Of a stretch of DNA of 13,990 nt, positions 1 to 6,972 are shown piece by piece. Location of the stretch: assembly GCA_946479985.1 (NCBI GenBank), contig CAMLIF010000105.1, forward strand, positions 1-13,990. The letters run 5' to 3'. A program made the translations under genes and the position numbers. The notes under the pieces were generated by a model. The model saw only the letters and a list, made by a program, of their open reading frames with translations. It did no database searches and was not told the DNA's origin. This stretch comes from an uncultured Flavobacteriales bacterium (GTDB lineage: Bacteria > Bacteroidota > Bacteroidia > Flavobacteriales > Crocinitomicaceae). Each line of letters begins with the position of its first letter. Positions within the stretch are counted from its first letter, which is position 1.

Positions 1-2
1 AA

Positions 3-36
3 GTGACTGGAGTTCAGACGTGTGCTCTTCCGATCT
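3..36 (+). other. Illumina sequencing adapter (artefact)
   Basis: Bases 3-36 match the 34-base 3' part of the Illumina multiplexing / read 2 adapter exactly as I know it; it begins GTGACTGGAGTTCAGACG and ends CTCTTCCGATCT. Genomic sequence therefore starts at base 37. The two leading A's would be the last bases of the index. This is not biological DNA; it marks an untrimmed contig end. Bases 37-121 hold no gene that I can support. Confidence 0.97.
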
Positions 37-121
37 TTACAAGCTGGAAATGCAGTCACCTTCCAATGAGAAATTCTATTACTGGTTACGATCATTGTAT
101 TAAGTTTTCACTTTTCCAGAA

Positions 122-412
122 ATGGATTGGATAGCCCTGCCGATGTTTCTGAGTTTCTTGCTCATTGTTTTCATGAGTATGAAATCTGGTCAGGTAGAAC
201 AGGAAATGTATGCTAAATATGATATACGGACCTGGCATTACGGTTTTTTCAAGCACCGGAAAATGCTTCGGGCGCTCAGTGATGAAGACAAAGCATATTA
301 CAACGCCAAAACCAAAAAGTACGGAAGAGTACAGTTATATACATTTCTGTTTATTATCGTTTACAGTATAACTGTGGGAATCATCAGAACAAAAATGGGG
401 TATATTAAATGA
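122..412 (+). CDS. small membrane protein, tandem paralog 1
   Basis: I do not recognise this 96-residue protein. It has an N-terminal hydrophobic segment (about residues 5-20), a charged central region (about 25-70) with the motif EQEMYAKYDIRT, and a second hydrophobic segment (about 73-88) ending in a basic tail. Two membrane helices around a roughly 50-residue charged loop is the likely topology. The next gene has the same architecture; a gap-free hand alignment of 68 residues gives 31 identities (QEM, KY, RT, G-F-K, KML, QLY-FLFI, YS), so the pair arose by duplication. The ATG at 122 is followed directly by the hydrophobic segment, which supports this start. Function unknown. Confidence 0.75.
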   Translation: MDWIALPMFLSFLLIVFMSMKSGQVEQEMYAKYDIRTWHYGFFKHRKMLRALSDEDKAYYNAKTKKYGRVQLYTFLFIIVYSITVGIIRTKMGYIK

Positions 413-443
413 ATGAAATAAGGCAATCTAAACTTCTCTAATC

Positions 444-728
444 ATGAAACTACTAATAGTACTTCCTGTTTTTGCAGCTTTCTTTTTTGCTTTGTATAAG
501 AATTTGAAGATAATGAAATTACAGCAGGAAATGTGTTTAAAGTATAATGTTCGAACAAGATATAACGGCTACTTTAAAATTCAGAAGATGCTTCAGGAAC
601 TTGATGAAGAAGATCTAACACATTATTTTAAAACACTTAAAAAATGCAGATGCCCTCAACTATACGCTTTTCTATTCATAGTTGCTTATTCTGTGGGTTT
701 GGGACTTGTGTTGGTTAAAGCGGGATAA
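444..728 (+). CDS. small membrane protein, tandem paralog 2
   Basis: This 94-residue protein is a diverged copy of its neighbour, 31 bases downstream on the same strand and probably in the same transcript. It has an N-terminal hydrophobic stretch (about 3-17), a charged centre with LQQEMCLKYNVRT, a conserved QLYAFLFIVAYS motif at the start of a C-terminal membrane segment (about 70-90), and a short end. The conserved residues sit in the central loop and at the entry of the second helix, so these parts are under common constraint. It ends just before a bidirectional terminator. No function can be assigned from sequence. Confidence 0.75.
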   Translation: MKLLIVLPVFAAFFFALYKNLKIMKLQQEMCLKYNVRTRYNGYFKIQKMLQELDEEDLTHYFKTLKKCRCPQLYAFLFIVAYSVGLGLVLVKAG

Positions 729-741
729 AATTGATCAAAAA

Positions 742-776
742 AAAACAGAGAATAAATTTCTTCTATTCCCTGTTTT
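742..776. terminator. bidirectional intrinsic terminator between convergent genes
   Basis: AAAACAGAGAATA (742-754) and TATTCCCTGTTTT (764-776) form a 13-base stem with one mismatch and a 9-base loop. A run of nine A's at 737-745 overlaps the left foot and gives a U-tract for minus-strand transcripts; TTTT at 773-776 serves the plus strand. It lies between convergent stop codons (728 and 798), as expected for a shared terminator. Confidence 0.8.
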
Positions 777-797
777 CTGATATCTATTTTCTTTTGA

Positions 798-1424
798 TTA
801 TTTAAACTTAATCGATTCAAACGCATTCAAAGCACGTTTTTCAACATCTTCTTTCTGACTTTCAAGTGTCCAGAAAATGAATTTATACACGTTTCCTTTT
901 GCTTCAAAACAAGCAACCCAGTACGTGATCGGGTAAATGATCGAAGTTAATTTCCCGTCTACACGCATCATAACACCTTCTGCGTTCTTCGCTTTTACTT
1001 TTTTAATATCGGATTTGTTACTCAAAACAGTTCCGTTTTCCGCCATTAATCCAATAGTAAAATTCAGGTAGTTTTCGTCCAGTTTTTTGCTCTCATCGAA
1101 TTGGTCCATGTACTGTAATGCCGATTTCCCGACATCAGCGTTTTCTCGGTTCCCAATTACATAGATCTCTTCAGCTCCGTTCATGTATTGGAAAGGAACA
1201 CCGGCATCAAGTTCGGTTGTAGCACTCATCGAAACAGGAATATCCATTTCTATGGACAAAGAATCGGAAGTAACAGTTTGAGTTGCGTTTTTTGCTTCTT
1301 CCTGTTCTTTCAACATTTTGTCAAGTTCAGCTTTAGCATTAGATCCTCCGCCACAGCTAACGAGCGAAATGGATAGAACGAATGCCAAAACTGACGATCC
1401 GACAAGCATTTTTGTGATTTTCAT
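798..1424 (-). CDS. predicted lipoprotein of unknown function, paralog of next gene
   Basis: This is a 208-residue exported protein. I start it at the ATG ending at 1424, not at an in-frame codon 16 residues earlier, because MKITK then opens a clean lipoprotein signal peptide: basic start, hydrophobic core, and LVSC lipobox with Cys24. A short charged, helix-prone stretch (about 30-45) precedes a compact domain. That domain shares about half its residues by eye with the gene at 1502-2098, including ELD-GVPFQYM, GNRE, ENYL-FTI-LM, KSDIK, YKFIFWTLES and the terminal AFESIKF. I do not recognise the family; the fold may be a small beta-rich periplasmic domain. The sorting signal predicts membrane anchoring by lipid. 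Confidence 0.85.
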   Translation of the reverse strand: MKITKMLVGSSVLAFVLSISLVSCGGGSNAKAELDKMLKEQEEAKNATQTVTSDSLSIEMDIPVSMSATTELDAGVPFQYMNGAEEIYVIGNRENADVGKSALQYMDQFDESKKLDENYLNFTIGLMAENGTVLSNKSDIKKVKAKNAEGVMMRVDGKLTSIIYPITYWVACFEAKGNVYKFIFWTLESQKEDVEKRALNAFESIKFK

Positions 1425-1501
1425 AATAGAAGTTTTAGTGCCGTAATAATAGACATTATTTTTTTCCGGCACAGCTTTTTTCTTAGAACAATTTCATCGT
1501 T

Positions 1502-2098
1502 CTAAATAAATGTAATGGATTCGAATGCCTTTTTGGCGATCTTTTGAACATCTGATTTTTCACTCTCCAGGGTCCAGAAAATGAATTTATAAATGTTCCC
1601 GTTATATTCGAATGCTGCTAACCAATAGGAGATTTCATAATCAATTCCGGGAACATTTCCGTCCACGCTCATGAACTTCCCTTTGACATTTTTAGCACTT
1701 ATTTCTTTTATATCGGATTGATTCGTTAAAGTGGTTCCATTATCTTCCATCAAACTGATAGTGAAGTCTAAATAGTTTTCGGTCAGAGAGCTGTTTTCGT
1801 CGTAGATCTCCATTTCTTTCAACGCCGTTTTTGCTTCTTCGGCCGGTTCACTATTCCCAATGATATAGAGTTCTTTCGTAGCATCCATGTACTGGAAAGG
1901 AACTCCGGAATCCAGTTCGTCGGTTTCAACCATTGTGGATGGCAGCTCTATTGTGATCTTTAGTTCTTTGGAACTGATTTTTTGGATTGGACCTTTACTT
2001 GTTTTTGGAAGATCAACCGAGTTAATACCTGCATAACTGTTGATTGCTGTAAATGAGAGCAAGGTCATGATACCGAAAATGGCAGTTGTTGTTTTCAT
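1502..2098 (-). CDS. predicted secreted protein of unknown function, paralog of previous gene
   Basis: This is a 198-residue protein with a type I signal peptide: MKTTT start, hydrophobic residues about 6-18, and an SYA-G cleavage site near residue 23. There is no cysteine, so unlike its paralog at 798-1424 it should be released to the periplasm or outside rather than lipid-anchored. The mature domain keeps the shared blocks ELDSGVPFQYM, TENYLDFTISLM, QSDIKE, YKFIFWTLES and AFESI. The two genes are codirectional with a 77-base gap. The pair looks like a duplication in which one copy changed its sorting signal. Function unknown; no catalytic motif is evident. Confidence 0.85.
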   Translation of the reverse strand: MKTTTAIFGIMTLLSFTAINSYAGINSVDLPKTSKGPIQKISSKELKITIELPSTMVETDELDSGVPFQYMDATKELYIIGNSEPAEEAKTALKEMEIYDENSSLTENYLDFTISLMEDNGTTLTNQSDIKEISAKNVKGKFMSVDGNVPGIDYEISYWLAAFEYNGNIYKFIFWTLESEKSDVQKIAKKAFESITFI

Positions 2099-2181
2099 AA
2101 AATGAAATTTAGAATCTGGTTAAAGTAATCATATCGTTCGAATAATATCCGTGAAGAGATGATTCCGTACATCGAAAACTA

Positions 2182-2826
2182 CTACTTCAACTCAGCCAAA
2201 GCGGCTTTTGTACCAATGGTTCTGGTAATGTAATCAATCTCGGCTTTTGGTGAACGAGCCGGACTGTGACTTCTGCCGTAGAATATGATCTGTAAATGCA
2301 GTTTGTTCCACAATTCCCGCGGGAAGAGTTTCTTGGCATCACGCTCGGTTTCTTCTACGTTTTTACCGGACGTTAATCCCCAGCGGACCATTAAACGGTG
2401 AATGTGTGTGTCTACCGGAAAAGCCGGAACTCCAAACGCCTGCGACATAACTACCGAAGCTGTTTTATGGCCAACTCCGGGCATTGCTTCCAGATCTTCG
2501 AAATTGTCAGGAACTTCTCCACCATGTAAGTCTATTATCATGTGCGACAAATCATATATTGCCTGCGATTTTCGTGGAGAAAGCCCGCAAGGCTTAATGA
2601 TTTCCCGAATTTCTTCCGGAGTTAATTTAATCATTGCCTGCGGATTCCGGGCTTTTGCAAACAGTAATGGCGTAATCTGATTTACACGAACATCTGTGCA
2701 TTGTGCACTTAGCAATACGGCAATAAGAAGTGTGTACGCGTCGGTATGATCAAGTGGAACAGGAGTTTCCGGATATACTTTTTCAAGTTCTTCAATAACG
2801 AATTTCGCTTTTTCCTTTTTCGTCAT
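2182..2826 (-). CDS. nth: endonuclease III (DNA glycosylase/AP lyase), cluster-less type
   Basis: The enzyme removes oxidised pyrimidines from DNA and cleaves at the abasic site in base excision repair. The 214-residue length fits the family. The helix-hairpin-helix LEAMPGVGHKTAS lies at about 112-124 with catalytic Lys121, and the catalytic Asp is Asp139 in PVDTHIHR. LLSAQCTD (38-45) is the usual N-terminal signature. Odd feature: the C-terminal four-cysteine 4Fe-4S motif of E. coli Nth is absent. The region reads FYGRSHSPARSPK, and the only cysteines are Cys43 and Cys80. From memory this is common in Flavobacteriia, so the gene is probably functional. It starts one base after the stop of the CNNM-type gene and is the last gene of that operon. 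Confidence 0.95.
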   Translation of the reverse strand: MTKKEKAKFVIEELEKVYPETPVPLDHTDAYTLLIAVLLSAQCTDVRVNQITPLLFAKARNPQAMIKLTPEEIREIIKPCGLSPRKSQAIYDLSHMIIDLHGGEVPDNFEDLEAMPGVGHKTASVVMSQAFGVPAFPVDTHIHRLMVRWGLTSGKNVEETERDAKKLFPRELWNKLHLQIIFYGRSHSPARSPKAEIDYITRTIGTKAALAELK

Positions 2827-2827
2827 T

Positions 2828-4105
2828 TTAGTCTTTTTCCATCAAACGAACCAAAATCTTGTCAATGCGCGCTCCGTCCATATCCACAACTTCCAATTCG
2901 AAATTGAGCCACGTAACAACTTGTCCGGTTATAGGCAGTGAGCGCGATTCGTTCAGAACTAATCCACCCAATGTTGTAAACGGCAAATCCGTCAATTGAT
3001 CTTCCAGGTTGAATCGACGGAAAAATTCTGCAATAGGATATTGACCATCGATTAACCACGAACCGTCGGTCCGTTCCACGAACTCAAATTCTTCAGCGTA
3101 GAAATCATTGAAATCTCCAACAAGAGCTTGCAGTAAGTCATTTAGAGTAACAATTCCCTGCGTTTGACCAAATTCATCTGTTATGATTCCATAATGCGTC
3201 TTCGTTTCTTTAAAATGCACCAAAGCTTCGTAGGCAGAGATATTTTCCAGCAAGAAATGAGGTTTCAACATCAGATCGTTTAGATTGAAATCAGGAAGGT
3301 TGATTGTACGGAACAAATCTTTCAAAAGAACCACGCCAAGTACATGCTCGCGTTCTTCATCGAAGACTGGGTAAACAGAGTGGATTTCTTTTTCCACCTG
3401 CTCACGTACTTCTTCATGACTATCATTAATGTCGATGAAAATAACGCTGTTTCTGTGTGTCATGAGAGAACTTACCGTTCTGTCGCCCAGATGAAAAACA
3501 CGTTCCACAATATCCTGCTCAATTTCCTGAACTTCACCGCCTTCGGTACCTTCCTGGATGATAGCTTTAATTTCCTCTTCTGTTACTTTACTTTCCGAAG
3601 ATTGCTTGACACGTAAAACTTTCAAAAGTAAATCGGAAGTAATAGTCAGCAACCAAACAAATGGAGAAGTAATCTGCGAGATGATCTTCATTGGCCGCGC
3701 CATTGTTTTAGCAATAGCTTCAGGGTTTGTTAAACCAATCCTTTTAGGAACAAGTTCTCCCAATACGAGTGAGAAGAATGTAATAATCACAACTACCGAT
3801 GTAACAGATAAGAAGTGAGCATATTGTTTCAGGGAAGCAAAGCTGTTATAGAATCCTTCAATGTCTGTGGTCATCTTTTCGCCTGAAAAAATACCCGTCA
3901 AAATTCCGATCAGTGTAATACCAATTTGAACCGTAGAAAGGAAACGATTAGGCGACTGCATGGTTTCCAGCACCATTTTCGCACTTTTATCGCCTCGTTT
4001 TGCAGCAGCGTCAAGTTTTGATTTTCTTGCGGAAACAGTGGCAATTTCAGCCATGGAGAACACTCCGTTCAGCAAGATTAAAATCAATATGAGTAGAAGT
4101 TCCAT
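2828..4105 (-). CDS. CNNM/CorC-type membrane protein (DUF21, CBS pair, CorC_HlyC)
   Basis: This 425-residue inner-membrane protein belongs to the family often labelled hemolysin, whose characterised members (CorB, MpfA, CNNM) take part in Mg2+ or Co2+ export. Domains in order: DUF21 transmembrane domain (about 1-195) with hydrophobic segments near 1-18, 55-75, 98-117 and 142-165, including the conserved NGVFSMAE and LGELVPKRIGL; a CBS pair (about 212-330); and a CorC_HlyC domain (about 345-425). In the family the CBS pair binds adenine nucleotide. It sits 2 bases after the aminotransferase stop and 1 base before nth, so the three genes form one transcript although their functions appear unrelated. 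Substrate is not shown by the sequence. Confidence 0.92.
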   Translation of the reverse strand: MELLLILILILLNGVFSMAEIATVSARKSKLDAAAKRGDKSAKMVLETMQSPNRFLSTVQIGITLIGILTGIFSGEKMTTDIEGFYNSFASLKQYAHFLSVTSVVVIITFFSLVLGELVPKRIGLTNPEAIAKTMARPMKIISQITSPFVWLLTITSDLLLKVLRVKQSSESKVTEEEIKAIIQEGTEGGEVQEIEQDIVERVFHLGDRTVSSLMTHRNSVIFIDINDSHEEVREQVEKEIHSVYPVFDEEREHVLGVVLLKDLFRTINLPDFNLNDLMLKPHFLLENISAYEALVHFKETKTHYGIITDEFGQTQGIVTLNDLLQALVGDFNDFYAEEFEFVERTDGSWLIDGQYPIAEFFRRFNLEDQLTDLPFTTLGGLVLNESRSLPITGQVVTWLNFELEVVDMDGARIDKILVRLMEKD

Positions 4106-4107
4106 TC

Positions 4108-5307
4108 TTAGTTTGTCCTTCCGGGATAAACCTTCAGGGCTTCAGCCAGGCAGGTTACCGCATTTTTTAAATGATCCTGATTCAATACGTATGCAATTCG
4201 CGCTTCTTGTTCTCCGGCTCCGGGAGTTGCGTAAAATCCGTTTGCAGGAGCCATCATTACTGTTTGGCCTTCGAATTCGAAGTCTTCCAATAACCACTGA
4301 CAGAATTTTTCAGCATTGTCGACAGGGAATTTTGCTACACAGTAGAAAGCACCGTTTGGTTTCGGACAAAAAACACCAGGAATAGCATTTAATCCGTCAA
4401 CCATAATGTTTCTGCGTTCAACGTATTCCGCAACAACGTCGTCAAAATACGATTGTGGTGTATCTAAGGCTGCTTCAGAAGCTACCTGATCAACCGTTGG
4501 AGGAGAAAGTCGTGCCTGACCGAATTTTAATACAGCAGCCATCAGTTCTTTGTTTTTAGAAACCAAAGCTCCGATTCTGGCGCCACACATCGAGTAACGT
4601 TTAGAAACTGAATCAATCATGATTACATTTTCTTCAATTCCTTCCAGGTTCAGAACTGAAAAAGGTTGCGCGCCGTCGTAGCAGAACTCACGGTAAACTT
4701 CGTCTGCAAACAAGAATAGGTCATGCTTCTTAACGATGTCGCGCAGTTGTTCTAATTCCGCTTTAGAATACAAATATCCTGTTGGATTTCCCGGATTACA
4801 AATAACAATTGCTTTTGTTTTCGGAGTAATTTTCGCTTCGATTTCAGCAACCGGCGGCAAGGCAAATCCGGTTTCAATGGTTGCAGTAACCGGAATTACA
4901 GTCAAACCTGCCGTTACGGCAAATCCGTTGTAATTTGCGTAAAACGGTTCCGGAATAATTATTTCGTCACCAGGATTACAAGTCGACATAAATCCGAAGA
5001 TCAAAGCTTCCGATCCACCTGTAGTTATAATGATGTCTTCAGGGTTTACAGGCAATCCGCCTTTTTGGTAAGTGGCAGCTAATTTATTTCTATAAGATTC
5101 GAAACCAGCTGAATGGCTGTATTCGAGTACTTTTGGTTCAAAATTCTTGATTGCATTGAGTGCAACAGCAGGAGTTTCAATATCCGGTTGACCGATGTTT
5201 AAGTGGTAAACAGTTTTCCCGCTTTTTTTTGCTTTTTCAGCGTATGGTACCAATTTACGAATTGGTGATGCAGGCATATCTATTGCTTTCTGCGAAATTT
5301 TTGGCAT
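4108..5307 (-). CDS. pyridoxal-phosphate aminotransferase, class I/II
   Basis: This is a 399-residue fold-type I aminotransferase of the aspartate aminotransferase superfamily, cytoplasmic. Visible residues: LNIGQPDIETP (36-46) near the substrate pocket; TTGGSEAL (95-102) for phosphate binding; NPGNPTG (171-177) with Asn174; ADEVYREF (201-208) with Asp202 and Tyr205 contacting the cofactor; SVSKRYSMCGARIG with Schiff-base Lys236 and cofactor-phosphate Arg244. Substrate specificity cannot be read reliably; aspartate, aromatic or branched-chain amino acids are all possible. It is the first gene of a tightly spaced minus-strand operon with the CNNM-type protein and nth. Only 51 bases separate its start from the divergent dipeptidase gene, so both promoters must lie there or overlap the coding starts. 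Confidence 0.93.
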   Translation of the reverse strand: MPKISQKAIDMPASPIRKLVPYAEKAKKSGKTVYHLNIGQPDIETPAVALNAIKNFEPKVLEYSHSAGFESYRNKLAATYQKGGLPVNPEDIIITTGGSEALIFGFMSTCNPGDEIIIPEPFYANYNGFAVTAGLTVIPVTATIETGFALPPVAEIEAKITPKTKAIVICNPGNPTGYLYSKAELEQLRDIVKKHDLFLFADEVYREFCYDGAQPFSVLNLEGIEENVIMIDSVSKRYSMCGARIGALVSKNKELMAAVLKFGQARLSPPTVDQVASEAALDTPQSYFDDVVAEYVERRNIMVDGLNAIPGVFCPKPNGAFYCVAKFPVDNAEKFCQWLLEDFEFEGQTVMMAPANGFYATPGAGEQEARIAYVLNQDHLKNAVTCLAEALKVYPGRTN

Positions 5308-5358
5308 TGTATTGTATAATTATTATCGCGTAAAAGTAAGTAGAATGTTGGGATTAGC

Positions 5359-6207
5359 ATGAAAATGGCGATTTTTGCTTGTATGAGTTGTAGAATTATA
5401 ACGTTTTTTGTTTTTATCTGTACCATTGCAGCGTGTACGAGCAACGGGAAAGAAAAATCTGTACCGCAGAAAGGTGATTTTCATTTTGTGGACAAAAAGT
5501 CGACTGATCGGGGGAATAAGCCAACGGATACCACAGCTTTGAAAAAACAAACGGGTGAAAAATTGTCAATGCAGTACCTGTTGAACGGAAAAGATACTTT
5601 GGTTCCCGTCAATTATTACAATAAGAATATCTTTTGGGAATTGAAATATGCTACCTCGGATAATTTTATGCACCGGGTACTTTACGACACGCTGGAAACG
5701 GTTTACGTGCAGAAGAGTATTGCCAAACGATTGGCTAAATGCCAGGAAAAACTTACCGCTGAAAATCCCGACTACCATTTATTGGTTTACGACGGATTAC
5801 GTCCTTTGAGTGTTCAGTGGGAAATGTGGAAAGCTTTGGATACTATTCCTGTTGTTGAACGCGGAAAGTTTGTGAGCAATCCGAAAAATGGAAGCGTGCA
5901 TAATTACGGGGCGGCTGTCGACATCACAATCTGTGACAACAACCGAAAACCTCTGGATATGGGAGCGGGTTACGACGATATCCGTAAAATTGCCTACCCA
6001 AGTTTAGAAGCACAGTTTTTAGCTTCGGGAGATTTGACAGCAGTTCATATTTCCAACCGGAGTTTGCTGCGGAAAGTCATGAAATCACAGCAATTCAGTA
6101 ATATTCCGAGCGAGTGGTGGCATTTCAACGCTTTTTCGCGACAAACTTGTTCCATGAAGTACAAAATGGTTACCAAAGAATTTCTTCCGGTGCCTGAACA
6201 GAAATGA
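5359..6207 (+). CDS. VanX-type D-alanyl-D-alanine dipeptidase lipoprotein (M15D)
   Basis: This 282-residue zinc dipeptidase is predicted to hydrolyse D-Ala-D-Ala. VanX-family landmarks are all present: YDGLRPLSVQWEMW with Arg148, SVHNYGAAVDI with zinc ligands His181 and Asp188, and SEWWHFNAF with general base Glu252 and zinc ligand His255. The N-terminus carries a lipoprotein signal with IAAC lipobox (Cys26), followed by a low-complexity linker (about 27-70). An in-frame ATG at 5383 would give a shorter signal with the lipobox Cys at 18 and is equally plausible. No vanHA-like ligase or dehydrogenase genes lie nearby, so a role in peptidoglycan turnover or dipeptide scavenging in the periplasm is likelier than glycopeptide resistance. 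That role is inference. Confidence 0.9.
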   Translation: MKMAIFACMSCRIITFFVFICTIAACTSNGKEKSVPQKGDFHFVDKKSTDRGNKPTDTTALKKQTGEKLSMQYLLNGKDTLVPVNYYNKNIFWELKYATSDNFMHRVLYDTLETVYVQKSIAKRLAKCQEKLTAENPDYHLLVYDGLRPLSVQWEMWKALDTIPVVERGKFVSNPKNGSVHNYGAAVDITICDNNRKPLDMGAGYDDIRKIAYPSLEAQFLASGDLTAVHISNRSLLRKVMKSQQFSNIPSEWWHFNAFSRQTCSMKYKMVTKEFLPVPEQK

Positions 6208-6237
6208 ATCAACTGAATTTTGCTTCGACTACTTATC

Positions 6238-6256
6238 TCCTACTGATTTAATAGTA
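6238..6256. promoter_or_regulatory. putative Rrf2 operator, copy 1
   Basis: TCCTACTGATTTAATAGTA is an imperfect palindrome, TCCTA-N9-TAGTA (one mismatch from TAGGA). The same design recurs at 6745-6763 on the other side of the Rrf2 gene. This copy ends 11 bases before the Rrf2 start and overlaps a -7-like element, which fits autorepression. Sequence symmetry and recurrence are observed; binding by this regulator is inferred. Confidence 0.6.
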
Positions 6257-6262
6257 TATTTG
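6255..6262 (+). promoter_or_regulatory. possible -7 element of the Rrf2 gene
   Basis: TATATTTG matches the Bacteroidota -7 consensus TAnnTTTG. No good -33 TTG lies 19-21 bases upstream. It ends only 5 bases before the ATG at 6268, so a transcript from here would be leaderless or nearly so. The assignment is weak. Confidence 0.35.
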
Positions 6263-6267
6263 CTCTC

Positions 6268-6723
6268 ATGATTCCAAAGAAATCCAAATACGCCATTCAG
6301 GCCTTAAAGTGCCTAGCTAAGGTTTACAGAGATAAACAACATTTGTCGATTGCAACAATTGCAGCCGAAGAAAATATTCCCAGAAAATTCCTTGAAGCTA
6401 TTTTACTACAGCTTCGAAATGAAGGAATCGTGAGCAGTAAAATGGGGGCAAATGGTGGGTATTACTTAATTAAACATCCGGATGAAATTGTACTGAGCAC
6501 GATTATTCGCTGCACTGGCGGGCCTTTGGCATTATTGCCCTGCGTGAGTTTGAATTACTACGAACCTTGTGCCGAATGTCCCCACGAAGATTTGTGTGGC
6601 TTGCATGAAGTAATGACAGAAGTTCGCGAGGCGAGTATCCATATTTTGTCGAAAACGAGCTTGGCCGATTTAATCCTGCGTGAAAAAAAACTCTACCGAA
6701 AAAAAGAAGCAAAGCAGAAGTAG
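6268..6723 (+). CDS. Rrf2-family transcriptional regulator with cysteine cluster
   Basis: This 151-residue DNA-binding regulator belongs to the family of IscR, NsrR and CymR. The start KKSKYAIQALKCLAKV is the typical first helix. The winged helix-turn-helix spans about 25-70 (LSIATIAAEENIPRKFLEAIL, then the GANGGYYL wing). C-terminal cysteines at 82, 92, 101, 104 and 110 (LPCVSLNYYEPCAECPHEDLC) suggest a 2Fe-2S or other cysteine-based sensor, though the spacing differs from E. coli IscR. The neighbouring cluster makes sulfide, the same theme as CymR, which controls cysteine metabolism in Firmicutes. It likely represses itself and controls the downstream operon through the twin palindromes at 6238 and 6745. 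Its ligand (cluster, O-acetylserine or a CysK complex) cannot be read. Confidence 0.92.
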   Translation: MIPKKSKYAIQALKCLAKVYRDKQHLSIATIAAEENIPRKFLEAILLQLRNEGIVSSKMGANGGYYLIKHPDEIVLSTIIRCTGGPLALLPCVSLNYYEPCAECPHEDLCGLHEVMTEVREASIHILSKTSLADLILREKKLYRKKEAKQK

Positions 6724-6744
6724 CTTGCTTTTTAGTTTGTAATA

Positions 6745-6763
6745 TCCTACTTAAACGATAGGA
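6745..6763. promoter_or_regulatory. putative Rrf2 operator, copy 2 (upstream of sulfur operon)
   Basis: TCCTACTTAAACGATAGGA is a perfect five-base-arm palindrome, TCCTA-N9-TAGGA. It shares 13 of 19 bases with copy 1, including the whole TCCTACT half. It lies 21 bases past the Rrf2 stop and 26 bases upstream of the proposed -33 element of the sulfur operon. That position suits an activator, or a repressor of a promoter I have not recognised. Confidence 0.6.
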
Positions 6764-6789
6764 GTAGTATGAATTAAAATTGAAATTCC

Positions 6790-6820
6790 TTGCAGGTGAG
6801 TTTTTGAGACACTTACTTTG
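6790..6820 (+). promoter_or_regulatory. probable promoter of the sulfate-assimilation operon
   Basis: TTG at 6790-6792, a 20-base spacer and TTACTTTG at 6813-6820 approximate the Bacteroidota promoter (-33 TTG, -7 TAnnTTTG) with one mismatch in the -7 box. Initiation would fall near 6825-6830 and give a leader of about 300 bases before the first structural gene, with room for the attenuator described below. Assigned from consensus only. Confidence 0.5.
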
Positions 6821-6884
6821 CAGCACAAAAAAGAACTCGAAGCAGAAAATCTGGAAGATTGACACTTCGTATTAAAAAAAGAAA

Positions 6885-6935
6885 ATGACAAAGTTCCATA
6901 CAAATATGTATTTCATGTGGTGTTGTATGCCCTAG
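6885..6935 (+). CDS. putative Cys/Met-rich leader peptide
   Basis: This is a 16-residue reading frame, MTKFHTNMYFMWCCMP, ending TAG. Six of 16 residues contain sulfur (four Met, two adjacent Cys), which is striking directly upstream of a sulfate-assimilation operon. The start follows an A-rich stretch (6874-6884), the usual translation-start context in Bacteroidota. The Cys-Cys codons lie 12-7 bases before the stop, and the stop sits in the loop of a hairpin just ahead of an antiterminator/terminator pair. This is the layout of classical leader peptides such as trpL. Cysteine-rich small ORFs that regulate sulfur genes are known in mycobacteria. The peptide product itself probably has no function; ribosome position would be the signal. 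Confidence 0.6.
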   Translation: MTKFHTNMYFMWCCMP

Positions 6936-6972
6936 CGGGCAGTGGAGATGGTATATCAAATTTTGAGTTACG

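Noticed and set aside
1425..1472. Longer N-terminus of the lipoprotein at 798-1424
   Set aside because: The added 16 residues would precede and spoil a clear lipoprotein signal peptide.
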